A DNA stretch of 64,000 nucleotides from Phlebopus portentosus. Taxonomy: Eukaryota; Basidiomycota; Agaricomycetes; Boletales; Boletinellaceae. Shown here in pieces: positions 34,720-48,509 of the stretch (positions are counted from its first letter, which is position 1; the number at the start of each line of letters is the position of its first letter). The stretch lies in assembly GCA_037892935.1 (NCBI GenBank), contig JAYXKI010000016.1, forward strand, positions 1-64,000, read 5' to 3'. The position numbers and the translations under genes are program-made. The notes under the pieces are model-generated. The model was not told the origin of the DNA, made no database searches, and saw only the letters and a program-made list of their open reading frames with translations.

Positions 34720-36149
34720 TCGCCTTCTATGAGTTCTTCCAGCTCAGCAGGTACCGCTCGTACATCGACATCGTCGTCCTCTTCGAAGGAGGATTCCTTT
34801 GCTTGGCCGAGTTCCTCGAAGAGCGCCTTTCTGTCTGCTGGGACGAAGGCTGCGATGATGGCACGTATTGCTTCACGACCTCGCGGGCAGTCTCTGATGT
34901 AATGGCCCACCTGACCACACTTGTAACAAGCACGTGTACGACGCGCCTGGTTCATCATCACCTCCATGGGTTGTCCTAAGCCTCCATACGTTACTCCTGT
35001 AGCATCACGACGATCTTGAGCGGGGGGTACGAAAGGACGGGCTGCTTGTTGAGGCGGCATAAAACGTCTCATTGGTGGTGTCGGAGCTGGTTTCATCGCT
35101 GTCGAACTAATTGTCTTTCTCCGACGTTCAGCCATCAGGTCCCTGATTTGGCGCTCGACCCTGTCGACCTTGACGGCGGCTTTCTTGAACTCTTCATACG
35201 ACGTCGGTTCATTGGGCAATCTCATGACCCCTTCCACAACCTTCGGGTTTAGCGCCCTCTTCAGGCGACTCATCAACCATTCGTCGTGTGCCTCTGTCGC
35301 TAGGCCAGCATCCACTCGACAAATGTCAAACTTGTTGAAAAACTCGTCGGCGTTGAGGTCTCCTTGGTACATTGCATCTAGTCGTTCGAAGGCCTTTTGG
35401 GATCTGGCAGGGTCATCGAACGAAGTGTCCAGCTTCTTTAAGAAGGCGTCCCAGGCGTCCGTGAACGTCAGGTTGCCGTCTGCATCGACTGCTCCACTGG
35501 TGTAACTCTCTGCCCAGCGAGCCGCAGCACCACTCTTCATGTACGACAGGGCGAACATAATCTTACTCTTGTTCGTCCTGAACTCTGACTCAGATGCATA
35601 GATGTAGAGGCGCAGCTCTCGCTTGAAGTCCACATAATCGTGTTCACCATCGAAGTCCCTTGGTTTGGCGACGTGGACCTTCTTCGACACCTTTGATCCT
35701 TGGTTCGCACCTTCGCCTGCAGCTTGGAGCGCTAGTGCGACCGCCGTTGCGAGATCAGTCATTGCTTCCTTCGATAATGACATCTCGTGTTCTTCTTCTT
35801 CTTCTTCGTCTTCTTCACTCGGTATAAGCGGCGCTGGTTCTCGGAACTTTCCAAATGCCGGAGAAGGCTCAACAGTGGGGGCCAACGCTTGAGTGGTCGA
35901 ACCCGATGGTTCTGGTAAGGGGGCCGTTGGTTGCGTCGGAGTAGGAGGTGAGGGCTCGTCTACGTCGTCTTCTTGTTTCACTCTCCAGTGGATGGACCTC
36001 CCTTCCCTCTGGGAGTACCACCTCTTGGCAGTCTCGTCCCACCAGGCGCCGAAGACTTGATTTCCTGCTTTGACGATATAATGTCCCCGCGAGGCGCTCC
36101 ACCTAGAGTTCGCAGGGAGGGCCGCTCGTTGCTCGTCAGTTAGCTCCAC
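34695..36149 (-). CDS. gag: E2 gag (capsid-nucleocapsid)
   Basis: 484 aa from ATG 36149. The N-terminal about 60 residues (SRWSASRGHYIVKAGNQV...) are followed by a Pro/Glu-rich linker. A Retrotrans_gag-like helical core lies at roughly 160-330 (KPRDFDGEHDYVDFKRELRLYI, FKKLDTSFDDPARSQKAFERL). A basic Pro-rich segment and a CCHC zinc knuckle follow (CYKCGQVGHYIRDC, about 412-425), then an acidic tail. Gag forms the particle in which reverse transcription takes place. The last codons carry the frameshift heptamer. The intact reading here is the reference used to see the lesions in E1. Confidence 0.93.
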   Translation of the reverse strand: MELTDEQRAALPANSRWSASRGHYIVKAGNQVFGAWWDETAKRWYSQREGRSIHWRVKQEDDVDEPSPPTPTQPTAPLPEPSGSTTQALAPTVEPSPAFGKFREPAPLIPSEEDEEEEEEHEMSLSKEAMTDLATAVALALQAAGEGANQGSKVSKKVHVAKPRDFDGEHDYVDFKRELRLYIYASESEFRTNKSKIMFALSYMKSGAAARWAESYTSGAVDADGNLTFTDAWDAFLKKLDTSFDDPARSQKAFERLDAMYQGDLNADEFFNKFDICRVDAGLATEAHDEWLMSRLKRALNPKVVEGVMRLPNEPTSYEEFKKAAVKVDRVERQIRDLMAERRRKTISSTAMKPAPTPPMRRFMPPQQAARPFVPPAQDRRDATGVTYGGLGQPMEVMMNQARRTRACYKCGQVGHYIRDCPRGREAIRAIIAAFVPADRKALFEELGQAKESSFEEDDDVDVRAVPAELEELIEGEGFPEDQA

Positions 36150-36565
36150 CTTGATAGGCTGGGGGTGGAACGGGGATCGGGATGCTGTTCGGGCGGGACC
36201 GACTTCGGATAACCGGCTCGTCTTTGAAATTGATGACTAAACGAAAGGCTCCGAGGTAGATGATGAAGGAGATACTTGTCGACGACTGGACTCTATGTGT
36301 TACCCACGAGAAGGTTTGATGGGAGTTCCAGAGAAGGGTGATTCGGAGCGCCACGGTGATGTGATTGGTTGATACTTCGGGTACTATCGGGTCACGTCGG
36401 AGTCAATCGGACTTCGACGGGCAAGATAGGGGTTTGTTGTCTGCACGGTAGGAACCGGGTTTCGTTCGATGTCGTCCTTCGAAGATATACTTCAGGGGAC
36501 ACGTCACAGGCGAGCGCTCGACGACAACGGAATCGGGCGTGAGCCAGAGGTAGGTCTTTCTATTA
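36150..36565 (-). other. E2 untranslated leader
   Basis: Runs from the 5' LTR to the gag start. It begins TAATAGAAAGAC on the minus strand, the same 12 bp that precede the E1 5' LTR, which proves where E2 landed. Confidence 0.75.
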
Positions 36566-37023
36566 TGTTAGGCGGACGGCTCAAGGACTGAGTCGAGGCA
36601 GGCCAACACAACAACAAACAAGCGTGGATGAGATAATCCCAAACACGTCGCTCAGGTCAAGACAGCTAAGACGAGGCTTAAGTCCAGACCGTCGAACGCT
36701 AGGTCGCAGTGAAGGTAAGTAGATTTCAGCAAACTAATAATACAAGAGTAGATACCTAGGTCGCAGTGAAGGTAAGTAGAATAGAAAGACAAGGAACGAA
36801 AGAGTCAAACTATCTACTTATATAGACTTTGGGCGCGGGAAAGGTCTACCCTAATGGGAAGTCACATGACAAGGAATGGGATGCTTAGTGAGCGTGATAG
36901 AACATTGTGGAATGTTCCGGCAAAAGGATGAATAAGCGCATAAGAGAATTAAAAGAAAAGAAAAAGAATATTAAAATAAATGATGACATCAGAAAAGAAA
37001 AGGAAAATGTTCGAGTCCTTACA
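36566..37023 (-). repeat. 5' LTR of E2
   Basis: 458 bp, pairs with 30371-30828; TG...CA ends. Confidence 0.92.
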
Positions 37024-37035
37024 GTCTTTCTATTA

Positions 37036-37436
37036 TGTTAGGCGGACGGCTCAAGGACTGAGTCGAGGCAGGCCAATACAACAACAAACAAGCGTGAATG
37101 AGATAATCCCAAACACGTCGCTCAGGTCAAGACAGCTAAGACGAGGCTTAAGTCCAGACCGTCGAACGCTATGTCGCAGTGAAGGTAAGTAGAATAGAAA
37201 GACAAGGAACGAAAGAGTCAACTTATCTACTTATATAGACTTTGGGCGCGGGAAAGGTCTACCCTAATGGGAAGTCACATGACAAGGAATGGGATGATTA
37301 GTGAGCGTGATAGAACATTGTGGAATGTTCCGGCAAAAGGATGAATAAGCGCATAAGAAAAAAGAAAAGAAAAGAAAAGAATATTAAAATAAATGATGAC
37401 ATCAGAAAAGAAAAGGAAAATGTTCGAGTCCTTACA
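37036..37436 (-). repeat. 5' LTR of E1
   Basis: 401 bp, pairs with 24240-24640; followed by the target-site duplication CTAGT. Confidence 0.93.
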
Positions 37437-37441
37437 CTAGT

Positions 37442-38199
37442 GAACATCAAATGTGTCCATATCTCTGTACAAACACCAAACCTGAAGCCACAAGACTATG
37501 CACTCACCTTGATCTGCAGCAGTATGAAACTGGTGAAGCTTGCATCTGTCGCAGACAAAGAGGACAAAATTGAAGGATAATATATGCACGATGAACTGGG
37601 CTGCTTTATGTCACTTTCCATGTTCAGAGAGGCTTGGAGCTGTTGTCTTTTGGGCTTGCATATATGCATATAGAGCTAATGTGATAAATTTATTCTTGTC
37701 CACAGTTCAAATTAAGTGGTGTATGTACTTTGGGAGAGTAGCGTCTGAGGCATCTACATGCCACAGCCTTGATTCAGATGATAAGAGGAAGAGGATTCCA
37801 TTTGTCTTAGGATCTTTGTAGTAATTTGTCTGCATTCATTTTCAGAGAGTGGACATTGCAGTGGACTGCTGTATCATTTGGTGGGCCTCGGTAATTTTTT
37901 GATGCAATAAACTTTCCTGTTCAAGGTTGGATGATCATCTTAGAACTTAGAAGGTCAAACATAAGATTTGCGTGTGTTGCGAGGCACTCCACAAGTATCC
38001 GAGGCCGACCGAACAAGATCTAGCAGATAGATTCCAGAAGCAACGTGTAAGTGTGTGTGAAGTAAAAGTGAGACATTGTGATCGACGCTAACTACTACAA
38101 CAGGCAGGTATTTGAACTCCGACAGAAAAAAAACGTGTACGCGGCAACCTTCGGGATTGCCAGTCCGTAACACATACCTGTGTAGCCGTACGTACCTAA
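37442..38199. other. No supported gene
   Basis: Continuation of the sequence interrupted by E1 (37442-37940), then a segment with a short GGCAACC..GGATTGCC hairpin near 38142-38162. No coding pattern was recognised. Confidence 0.4.
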
Positions 38200-38588
38200 G
38201 ATAAAAAAATCTACGCAAAAATCTGTCTCACATCACACAGAAAATTTGTGTAGAACAAGATACATTAGGAACACAGATATACGCATTTCTGTGTAGATCA
38301 CGCAACACAAAAGTCTGTATAGTTTTGTCTAGCTGACGTGGTGCTTGATTAGATTTTGAGAGTTGATATATAAGAACTAGACTAGATTTGTATAATCGAA
38401 CTATGTAAATCTACACAGAATCTACACAGATCTCTACGCGTGCGAGTGACGAGTGTCAGACGAACTTAGATGCATTTTGACGTGTCGTCCTCTTTGTCTC
38501 TTGCCACCACTAGTACTGTCATGCCACTCTATCCACCCCCAGCACCTACAAATCATCTCCGTCCCTGCTTCATCCACCTCATTCATGA

Positions 38589-40560
<1,972 letters not shown>

Positions 40561-40795
40561 ACAAGATGGCCTTCAAAGAATGTTTTCGATAATTGCCTAA
40601 TAAAGCTATAAATTTGCACAAATAGAAATCGGATTTTTGAATACTGTGCTAGAGCATGAATACACAGGAAATATAAGACAAACTACGCAGAACTACACAG
40701 TGATGTACACGAAACTACACAGATGGTCTTTTTAGTAGAGCTATAACGGTCCGTGTTATTGTAGTATACCCTGATTTGGTAGAGTTACGGAACCT

Positions 40796-40930
40796 TCGTA
40801 TACGCCGTATTCCCGTAAACGGGTGTTCCGTATCCGTATGAGACCTTGACCACCATATACGGTCGTATCCGTGTAAAGCTCGAGTTATACGGCCGGATCC
40901 GTATACGATACGGTCGGTACCTAGACTGAA
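40796..40930. repeat. CCGTATACGG-type palindromic repeat
   Basis: Dense overlapping palindromes (CGTATACGCCGTATT, CCGTATCCGTATGAG, CCGTATACGATACGG). Related to 1-50 (direct) and 54168-54330 (inverted). Confidence 0.75.
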
Positions 40931-41053
40931 AAGTACACATTTTAGACAATTTATGCTGTAACCTCCATCAATTCATTTGATTTTTTTTCTGCTGTAACAT
41001 CATGATGATAGGTACGTGTCTAATGTGTTTTTCGCATTGAAAAGGTAAATGTG

Positions 41054-42056
41054 CTACATATTTGGTGGGGTGGCGCAAGGACCGGTCCATGACTGTACTA
41101 GAGGAGCAAAAAAGGACCGGAGAAAGTTCCATAGACCAAGGGACTCTCCACCGTTCTCCATCCTAGGCGCAGACTGTTCCAAGCGGTCAGACTCGTCCAG
41201 AAGGAAGGACGACGTGCGTCTGACAGAAATAACTTGTTCAGGCCGCTCGTCGGGCCAGTTTACTTCATGGTCATGTGTAAGAGGGATGAGTTGCACTGCG
41301 CTAGCCGTCGATAAAGCCTGCGACTCGCGGTTTCGCTGCCTAAGGGGCAGAACGGGTAGTCCGTTGCGCACGTCTGAGGCGATGGAGGCCATTGCGGTGT
41401 ATGAAGGAGGTGGCTCCGTCTGAAGCTGAAGGCTCAACCGCTGGTCTGACCTTCTTGAATCCACGACAGGCGAAGGATTGTAGATCTTTGACAATAATCT
41501 GTGAACTTATGAATACTACTGTGGAAATGCTACTCACCTCCCGGTGAGGCTGCGCCGCTTCACCTGTCGACCGAGAAAATTGCTCAAGTAAGCAAGCTAA
41601 TCTTGCTGGAGCCACGCCCGGCGCATACCAGGCCACGCTTCTCGGATCCTCGACTTCAGTTGCGTCGAAAGCGAGGATGATGACCTGCACTGCTTCTCGA
41701 TTTTTGAGCGTCTCGGCCTGAGAATGATGAATGTGTTGGCACGAAGCGGAAGATAGTATTAAATTATGACTTACGAGACCGATGAGAGCCTTGAGGAGAG
41801 TGACTCGGCTCGAGTTGAAGATCTCGCTCAATGTGAGTCGCGATCCTACCACGCTCGATGAGAGAGCTTTTGCTCGATTGAAGGCACATAGTAGATAGCC
41901 AAGGAAACCATGGTCTTCCTCAGGATTGAGAGGCGGCATGCGTGGTGCACGGACTACCCTGTGGTCATAGCCCAAGTCTTCGATCATGTCCACTGCATGC
42001 GGGAAGGACTTGTAACCATAAGGATGAGGCGGTGTGCTTGACGTGGCTGAGTCCAT
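41054..42056 (-). CDS. Protein of unknown function, three exons
   Basis: ATG 42056 opens MDSATSSTPPHPYGYKSFPHAV. Exon 1 ends near 41775 (intron GTAAGT..CTCAG, about 58 nt). Exon 2 encodes AETLKNREAVQVIILAFDATEVEDPRSVAWY. A second intron of about 52 nt leads to exon 3, which ends TGPCATPPNM and stop at 41054. Exon 3 contains a PPPSY motif and a low-complexity polar tail. An alternative acceptor 13 nt earlier would end the protein at 41340. The second half of exon 2 has an LxxL..F pattern but no known domain. I do not recognise the family. It stands alone between two repeat clusters, upstream of the HIRA relic and on the same strand. Confidence 0.5.
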
Positions 42057-42109
42057 CTTGGGGGAGGGAAGGACACTTTTGAACTACTTTTATGCCATAT
42101 AGACGATGC

Positions 42110-43040
42110 GGGCCACGTCAGCTGTGCTTTTAGAACGCCGTACAAATGCAACAAGCAAGCATCGCTAGATAGTGGAGTGAAAATCCACTGTTTCAGAGAT
42201 TTACGGCAGTTCGAGTAGTCTGCAGGGTCCGCTTCCCATTATCCCCTTGAATTCTGTTTAACATTGAAGTAAGATTCTGGAACATACGTAAACTTGAATG
42301 GTCACGAGTGAAATTTATGCTTCGACTATGCTGATGGAGCGCACTTTTTTGAGCCCATATTCCTGTTCGTATAATTTCTTGCATTTATGGACTGTAAGTT
42401 TATGGTACTGATGACTCTGTACATGTTGTGTCCACCAGAACCGAATTTGAGATATCAGGTGAGGACAAGCACATTGTGAAGTGTGCTGATCTCTTCCACA
42501 CGGCCAGGTGGGTATGGTCATATTTGCCCCATTCAGTTGCGGAGACGGCCCGTGCTTTGAGAAGCTGTGTTTCTTTTTGCAAAAACTTGATGCGAAAGCG
42601 GCGCGTATCCACATACGAATGGTCCATGACCGTGGCTTAATGCATTGCGGGACCCTACACGGAAGATCTCGCCTGCCCGATGTTTCTGCGGGTGAAGATT
42701 AATCCTCCGAATAATCATTGCGTAATGCTAGTCTGCCCATCTTTCTCCTCGGAGAAGGTACACGAAGAGACTTCTCCTTGATGTCGGACAATCAGTTACA
42801 AACTGCCATAGCCTGTTGCAAGTCGAGAGAACAATTAGAAACTCGTAGGAGCCCACGACAAATTGAAAATGCGCGCCATTTGGCAAACACCGCTCCATAG
42901 GGTACCGACAGCCAGATACCACCCTGATGTTCCGACATATCGGATATTGCGTGTCCTTCTGGACTTCCACGGGAGGTCGGCAATTAGCATGGAAGCTGTC
43001 CGGAGCTCTTGTCCAGAGCGAAAATTTGAAGCACTGTACG
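42110..43040 (+). repeat. Dispersed repeat, copy with A then B
   Basis: 42110-42280 matches the start of the 19060 copy. 42405-42660 is repeat A, and 42715-43030 matches 19257-19640 including repeat B. It is the most complete copy in the window and may approximate the original order. Confidence 0.75.
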
Positions 43041-44280
43041 TTATAGTTGTTAGTTTGAAACAGATGAACAGTAGTAGCTTCTCCGTCAGTCTCACCTGGT
43101 CGCAACTCGCCGTCCGAGTCACGTTTTTTTTTGCAATATTATTCCCGGTCCAGCGCGCCATTTACTCTTATTCAAGCTGAAATATGATCAAAGCATGATT
43201 TTAACACTATGACCACGCAGAACGGGCGAGTATTCTTTGAGAGATGATTTATTTTGCGTTCTGAGGTGCTTCAGGTGGCTAAAACAACCCAATCACGCAA
43301 TGCCAATACATAGAGAAGACTGGCGCTATATACTGTAAACATTGAGCGTGCTCATATCTCGCGTGTTAATCACAAACACTCACAACAAAGTGAGCCTGAA
43401 GACGCAGACGCAATGTTCTCGAGCTAGACCTAGAAATCCTTGCCAACGTTCCAAATCTATCTACTAAATTAAGTACATACTATTACGTGGGTACAAAAAG
43501 TATTCACCCCCCCCCCCCCTACTATTTTCATGCTTTATAAGGATTGGATACAACTTCGCCAACTTGCTCATGTCGGCAAAGACGGGAGATGCCCTTGATT
43601 CAAGTTGTTTCCCAAGAAAAGACATGCAATCCATCTTCCAAATTCGGGTGTGGAACACTTTATATCCGACTGTATTTCCGACTGAGGATCATGTGGGATA
43701 GTCACAGTCACATGCAATCAACAGTGCGCTCAGTTGACTGCCTGCGGCTGTGCAGCCATCAGAAAAAAATGGAAGGCCAGAATACATTGAATTACATGTA
43801 GTTCCACTGTAATTTGACAGAATTCAGAAGTTTCCAGGGATCTTCCATTACAACTAGATTCATTATGACCGGTTCGCAGTTTGAAGGGATTTGGGAAATT
43901 ACAAGAGGATTCAGAGAGAGATTTGACCGCATTCAATACCTTCATTTTAGGCTTTTACTTTGCACAAGTATATACACTTGCAATGACCCATGCATATCAG
44001 TTCCAAGATCACTTTATATTATATAGCTATGAAAAACATCACAAAACAATGCACGGGCAGCAATGGCAGAGGTAGCTGTGTGGGAATAGAAATTGATGCT
44101 GAAGAGATCGACGCCAAATGGACACTTGCTGCGGTTCCAAGTGAACCTGCAACTGTAGGCTTCACGCGTCGTTGCCCGCGATCACGATCACAAATCTTGG
44201 GAACGCGCCGGGCGACGAACTAGGTGACTTGTTCACACGGTCGCGAAGATCCTGCACGACCGGATCTATGTTGCTGTTGC
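43041..44280. other. Intergenic with short repeats
   Basis: Contains a 14-C homopolymer run (about 43507-43520), the degenerate palindrome at 43715-43740, and no recognisable gene. Confidence 0.45.
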
Positions 44281-44289
44281 ACAAATGGA

Positions 44290-45660
44290 GGCGTCAGGTA
44301 GGTACGGCTCGTCTCATTGCGTGTCCGTTTACCAATGACAGACAGCGTCGGCTCAGCAGCAGAATGCAAGTAGCTATTTGGCAAATGGAGAAGCCAAGTT
44401 TGCTGAGATACTGGCGCTGAGCCTCAAGTTCGAATGCTAGCGTAGTCAGGGTGCTATCGCTCAACACCATACAACTACCGTCTGCATACCAGCTAAGGTC
44501 CATAATCCGTCTCCCAAAGACCTCCTTTGCAACACTGATCGGTCGCGTGCTTCTCGTCCGCCAGAAGTTGATGGAGCGGCCGTCTGAGCCCAGAGCGACG
44601 ACGCCGCATACGTTGGATGTTACGACCGGCATCTGCGGATCGCGCAGGAAGATGTGCGGGTTGTAGCAAGCGACCTCGACAGTATTCTCATGACCGACAA
44701 GACTAATGTCGGGCGTCCGTGTATTGTGAGAGCTGACGGCTGCAGTGAACCCGTATCCATTGTTGTTTGTTGCGTTCGACGCTTTTATGTGCGCACCATC
44801 GGGACCAGCTGAAGCAAATCCTATGAGCTGGAAATTGAGAATATGATAAATGTAGACGCACCTCAGCCGACGGAAGGACGTGCCACCGGGCGAACGTTAA
44901 AGAGGTTCTGTGACTGTCGCCTCCAGACACTAGTTAGTGATCCTCTACATGTGCACAGTGCGGTCGTCAGACTGGCTAGGGAGGAATTCGCCCACAGGGT
45001 CCCGGCACACATCCTTTACGAAACCCTGGTGCATGTCGAGTTTGGTGAGTTGTTCCAAGTTGTAACCGCACCAGATCATGATTTAAGAATAAAGACCAGT
45101 CGAGGCAAGGAAACGGTCCTCAGGAGCCCAAGCGAGATCTGTTACATCTAATAAATCGATAAAGGCAATGAAAATAATGTTGAGCATGATTATAATTCAT
45201 ACCACTTTCATGGCCTGGGAGACGCTTGGGAGGCTTCCATCCTTCAGCGTTGACTCCGTCCGAGCTCCAAACCTTTCTAGAACCTGTTCTGGCACCATCC
45301 ATGAGCGCGGAATTCGTTCTAATGCGAAAGCAGAAAAAAATATCCCACGGACGGGTCGAGATCCCGGATCATGATAATCTCGTCGTCGCTGCGACTTGAA
45401 AGCCAGCGCTCTGAGTATGCCCAATGGACAGCAAGAACGGGGCCAGTGTGCACTGTGAGCGTACAGAGCGACTTAGGCGGCCTGTTCACTGCATCGGCTG
45501 CCTCGTTGAGAAGAGGTTTCGTGATCCATATGTAGATCTTCGCGTCGAGTCCGCATGTAGCTATGCGGGAGCCGTCTGGGTAGACGTGGACCGAGAATAT
45601 CGATAGCTGTCTGCACAAAATATTAGAACACACACTGGTTGCTTGTGCGTACGGACACGA
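44290..45660 (-). pseudogene. HIRA/Hir1 histone-chaperone pseudogene (WD40 part)
   Basis: On the minus strand the order of HIRA blades is preserved. It begins IFSVHVYPDGSRIATCGLDAKIYIW and SLCTLTVHTGPVLAVHWA..DDEIIMIRDLDP, with an intron before the next segment. Then come LAWAPEDRFLAS, EQLTKLDMHQGFVKDVC.DPVGEF, SLVGHENTVEVACYNPHIF and VVALGSDGRSINFWRTRSTRP..VAKEVFGR. It ends MDLSWYADGSCMVLSDSTL and AQRQYLSKLGFS. HIRA deposits H3-H4 independently of replication. This copy has an in-frame TAA after LASTGLYS (about 45090), further stops, and frameshifts between 44930 and 44990. The C-terminal half of HIRA is absent. Introns are retained. It is a dead DNA-level copy; the functional gene must be elsewhere. 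Confidence 0.88.
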
Positions 45661-47713
45661 GCCTTGATGCATCACCCAGGATAGCTTTATGAACTTTATC
45701 TAATCGCACCTGCTTGAGAGCAATGGCACCAACAACGATAAAATACAAGCCAGAAACTGAGGAAAATACGTCGAAGGTGCTTTATCTTTGTCAGCGAACG
45801 ACAGATGAAAATATTAAAAAAAATACGCACGGCGTAAAGAAAACATGATCACACCTGACACTGCTCAGTTCAGGTATCCGTCCGCGTCCTGGTCAAGGCA
45901 TAATGGGCATCTGTAATCGCTGTCATCTCGCTTAGGTAGGGTGGGTCGATTGTCAGGATCTGGTTCGCTGGTAAGAGTGTCGGAGAAAGAGGATTGCAAT
46001 TGAATAACGCTCCGGATGCGAATGTGGACGTTTGTTGCCGAGAGACCGAGTCATGGGACGAACTCGATCATAGTCGATGATCTGGACAGGTACGCTGGGA
46101 ATGATGTCGACTAGCGAAGACTCGGAATCGATGTCCGTGCCAGTAGTTTTCGTTTGGGTTGCTTGATCTGCGGGTTTTCGTAGGCTCACGTGCTTGTATT
46201 TGAACAAAGTGATGTCATAGATGTTGAGGGTAACAAAGAAACAGGGACACTTGAGCGACTACGGCCAGTGCATGGGACTCGACCGAGAACTTGTGTGTGT
46301 GCGTGTGGGGACTGGCAAAGGCGGAGCTCAAATTGTTGCTTTTTTTGGATAACTCACGCCGATCTCACTGTGTCACTTCTCAATTTACCACAATAAAAGA
46401 AATTTAAAGCAAATAGTCATGTATAATAGTTGTGCGTGGCTGTATATTATCATACTATATGTATTTAATGAAGTTTTTCTGTCTTGAATTATTATTGTTT
46501 GTTGAGTGCTTCTTCATTCTTTATAGCATATATCTAACATCTCTTCAGTATGCATATTGCAGTACTAGTTATCCTCAACACCAAAAGTTGATTACATGCA
46601 AATGGGTCTGAAGACTTCCTGTGACAGAAATGATGTCTTTGTAGAGAAGTCAGTGGTATTGGTGCCCATTTGAGGGAGATATATTGAAACAGAGCATTCC
46701 CAGACTCTTTTTAAGTTCTTAAGCTTCAGGCCTTCCACATTTACAAATTTCTTCTGTATAAAGTGCACAATATGTATTTTTACATGATTTCTTCAATTGT
46801 ATTAAAAACTATTTTTATTGGTCATTGCCAACAAGATTTTGTTATATTTTGACCGATTTTCTATAGAAATTTTCAAAAAGCAGATAACAAGTTCATACAA
46901 GTAAGATTACATATACTTAACACTTTCCTACTATATTTTATGTGATGTGGGTGACTTGACAGCCAGTTAAAAAGGATTCAAAGTGACTCAAGCCTACGTT
47001 AATCACTGGCATGACATGGCATGGCTTGTAGGAATGCATGCGATGGCACCACCAATGTTGCAAGACCTTATAGTTAACATCTGCATATGACTTGCAGCCA
47101 GAGATCAAAAATGTGCCCATATATAGAAAGTCACTTAGGAATAATGTACACTACTTCACTCTCAACTACAATCTTGTGCATGCTCTCTCAATGAAACTCT
47201 AGGCTTGTTTTTATAGGAATTTGAATCTGTTTGAGTCCATTCTGATATAATCTTCAGAAAAGAATTACTTTTTTGAATAATAAGCTTTGTTTTTACACTC
47301 AGTGCCATGAAAAGCTAGTCTTCTGCCATCTGAGATGGCAGATATCTACTCCACAACAGCACAAAAATTTATCATTCTTGTTGCAGTAGCAAGGGTTTTG
47401 GATGCAAATGATTCATTCTCTGGATTTATAATTTCAAGTTTTGTACTCAATCCTAAGATATGCACACTGTAATCTTTTAAATCAGCTATATAAATTCTAA
47501 ATTCAAGTTGTTTGAAAAAATAAATCTGCAGCCATATAGGAATGAATATAGATATACTATTTTACAAGTTTCTTTTGTTGATATCAAGTTGTGCAATGCA
47601 GGGATAGAGGTTAAAGAAACTGGTATAAAGTGCATTCAATCTCCAACATTTCATGAGGCTAACTGAGAGTGTGGGAATGAACGCACGCAAATCACAAACT
47701 ACATACAGCAGGC
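45661..47713. other. AT-rich region without a supported gene
   Basis: 45953-46207 (minus) is open but shows no family. From about 46400 to 47700 the sequence is markedly AT-rich with no coding pattern, like repeat DNA decayed by C to T change. Confidence 0.5.
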
Positions 47714-48152
47714 AAAAACTAGTTTTGGCAGTGCTGCAATAACGGTTGAAAGTAGGAATGAAATTAATAATTGCATCAATGATTGTGTCAGGGTTGTGAC
47801 TTATTATGGCAATGTGCCTCTCGACTTTGTTGAGACAATAAATTGTGTAACCAGTTGCGAAAGGGGTTTCAACCCATCTGAGATTACAAATAGCAATGTG
47901 TTTGTCACAGAAAGGGAAATTTGAAATCTCGGCAAGGTCACGATTTGTTATGTCACACACAATTTCCCTCTTTGTGAGATTTCAAATGTCACAACTGACG
48001 TAATTAGTAATTTCGCTACTGGTTGCACTCAGGTGAGCGATCAGTGGCTGCTCAGCAGGCCGTTCAGCGGGCAATCACTGCATTTGGTGGGTGATCTGTG
48101 GGCGATCCATGGGCTGTTCAGTGGGCGATCAGTGTGAGTGAGCGGGCAATGA
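47714..48152 (+). repeat. Left terminal inverted repeat
   Basis: About 440 bp, many CA/TG where the right copy has CG. The inner part contains several variants of GGGCGATCAGTG. Confidence 0.85.
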
Positions 48153-48509
48153 GTGGAAAGAATTTTATTATATATAATCTCATCTCAACTTCTTTCATCG
48201 ACGGTCATTTTTGTGCTAGGTATTTCCTTTGCCCTTCGCTGTCTTCTCTTCTATTTGCCGTTCGCGTTCGCATTGCATTGATCATCACATTCACTCCGTA
48301 TGCCCATTTTATGTTGTGGAATTCGTACAAGCTACATATTGTTATTACATTTATGATTATGACAGTGAGGGTTGATATAATAAATAGAGTGCGTGGTGAT
48401 ACAGCTGAGTTCGTGGCAATCAATCTTCATATTGCATGAGCTGAGAGAGAAACTCTTTGTTAGTTTTGCGAGTGGTACGATAGAAAGTCACTTACGTCTA
48501 ATGTTAAGG

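Larger units (their letters stand above)
30371..37023 (-). mobile_element. Inner Ty3/gypsy chromodomain retrotransposon (E2), apparently intact
   Basis: LTRs 30371-30828 and 36566-37023 (458 bp each, about one difference) with a 5-bp duplication GTCTT (30366-30370 and 37024-37028). It sits in the leader of E1, 12 bp from the E1 5' LTR, in the same orientation. gag (34695-36149) and pol (30829-34653) are both open and all catalytic motifs are present, so E2 is the candidate active copy. Confidence 0.93.
24240..37436 (-). mobile_element. Outer Ty3/gypsy chromodomain retrotransposon (E1), interrupted by E2
   Basis: LTRs at 24240-24640 and 37036-37436 are each 401 bp, begin TGTTAGG and end CTTACA, and differ at about two positions. 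The flanking 5-bp duplication is CTAGT (24235-24239 and 37437-37441). The polypurine tract on the minus strand (AAGGGGGGGTGA) abuts the LTR at 24641. Internal sequence runs 24641-30370 and resumes at 37024-37035 after the nested element. gag carries two frameshifts and the integrase a catalytic-residue change, so E1 is unlikely to move on its own. Confidence 0.92.

Noticed and set aside
24641..37023. Numerous plus-strand frames inside the retrotransposons
   Set aside because: They are antisense shadows of gag and pol.
38100..38190. tRNA-like segment (TTCAAAT and a GGCAACC hairpin)
   Set aside because: No complete cloverleaf, acceptor stem or proper A box could be built.
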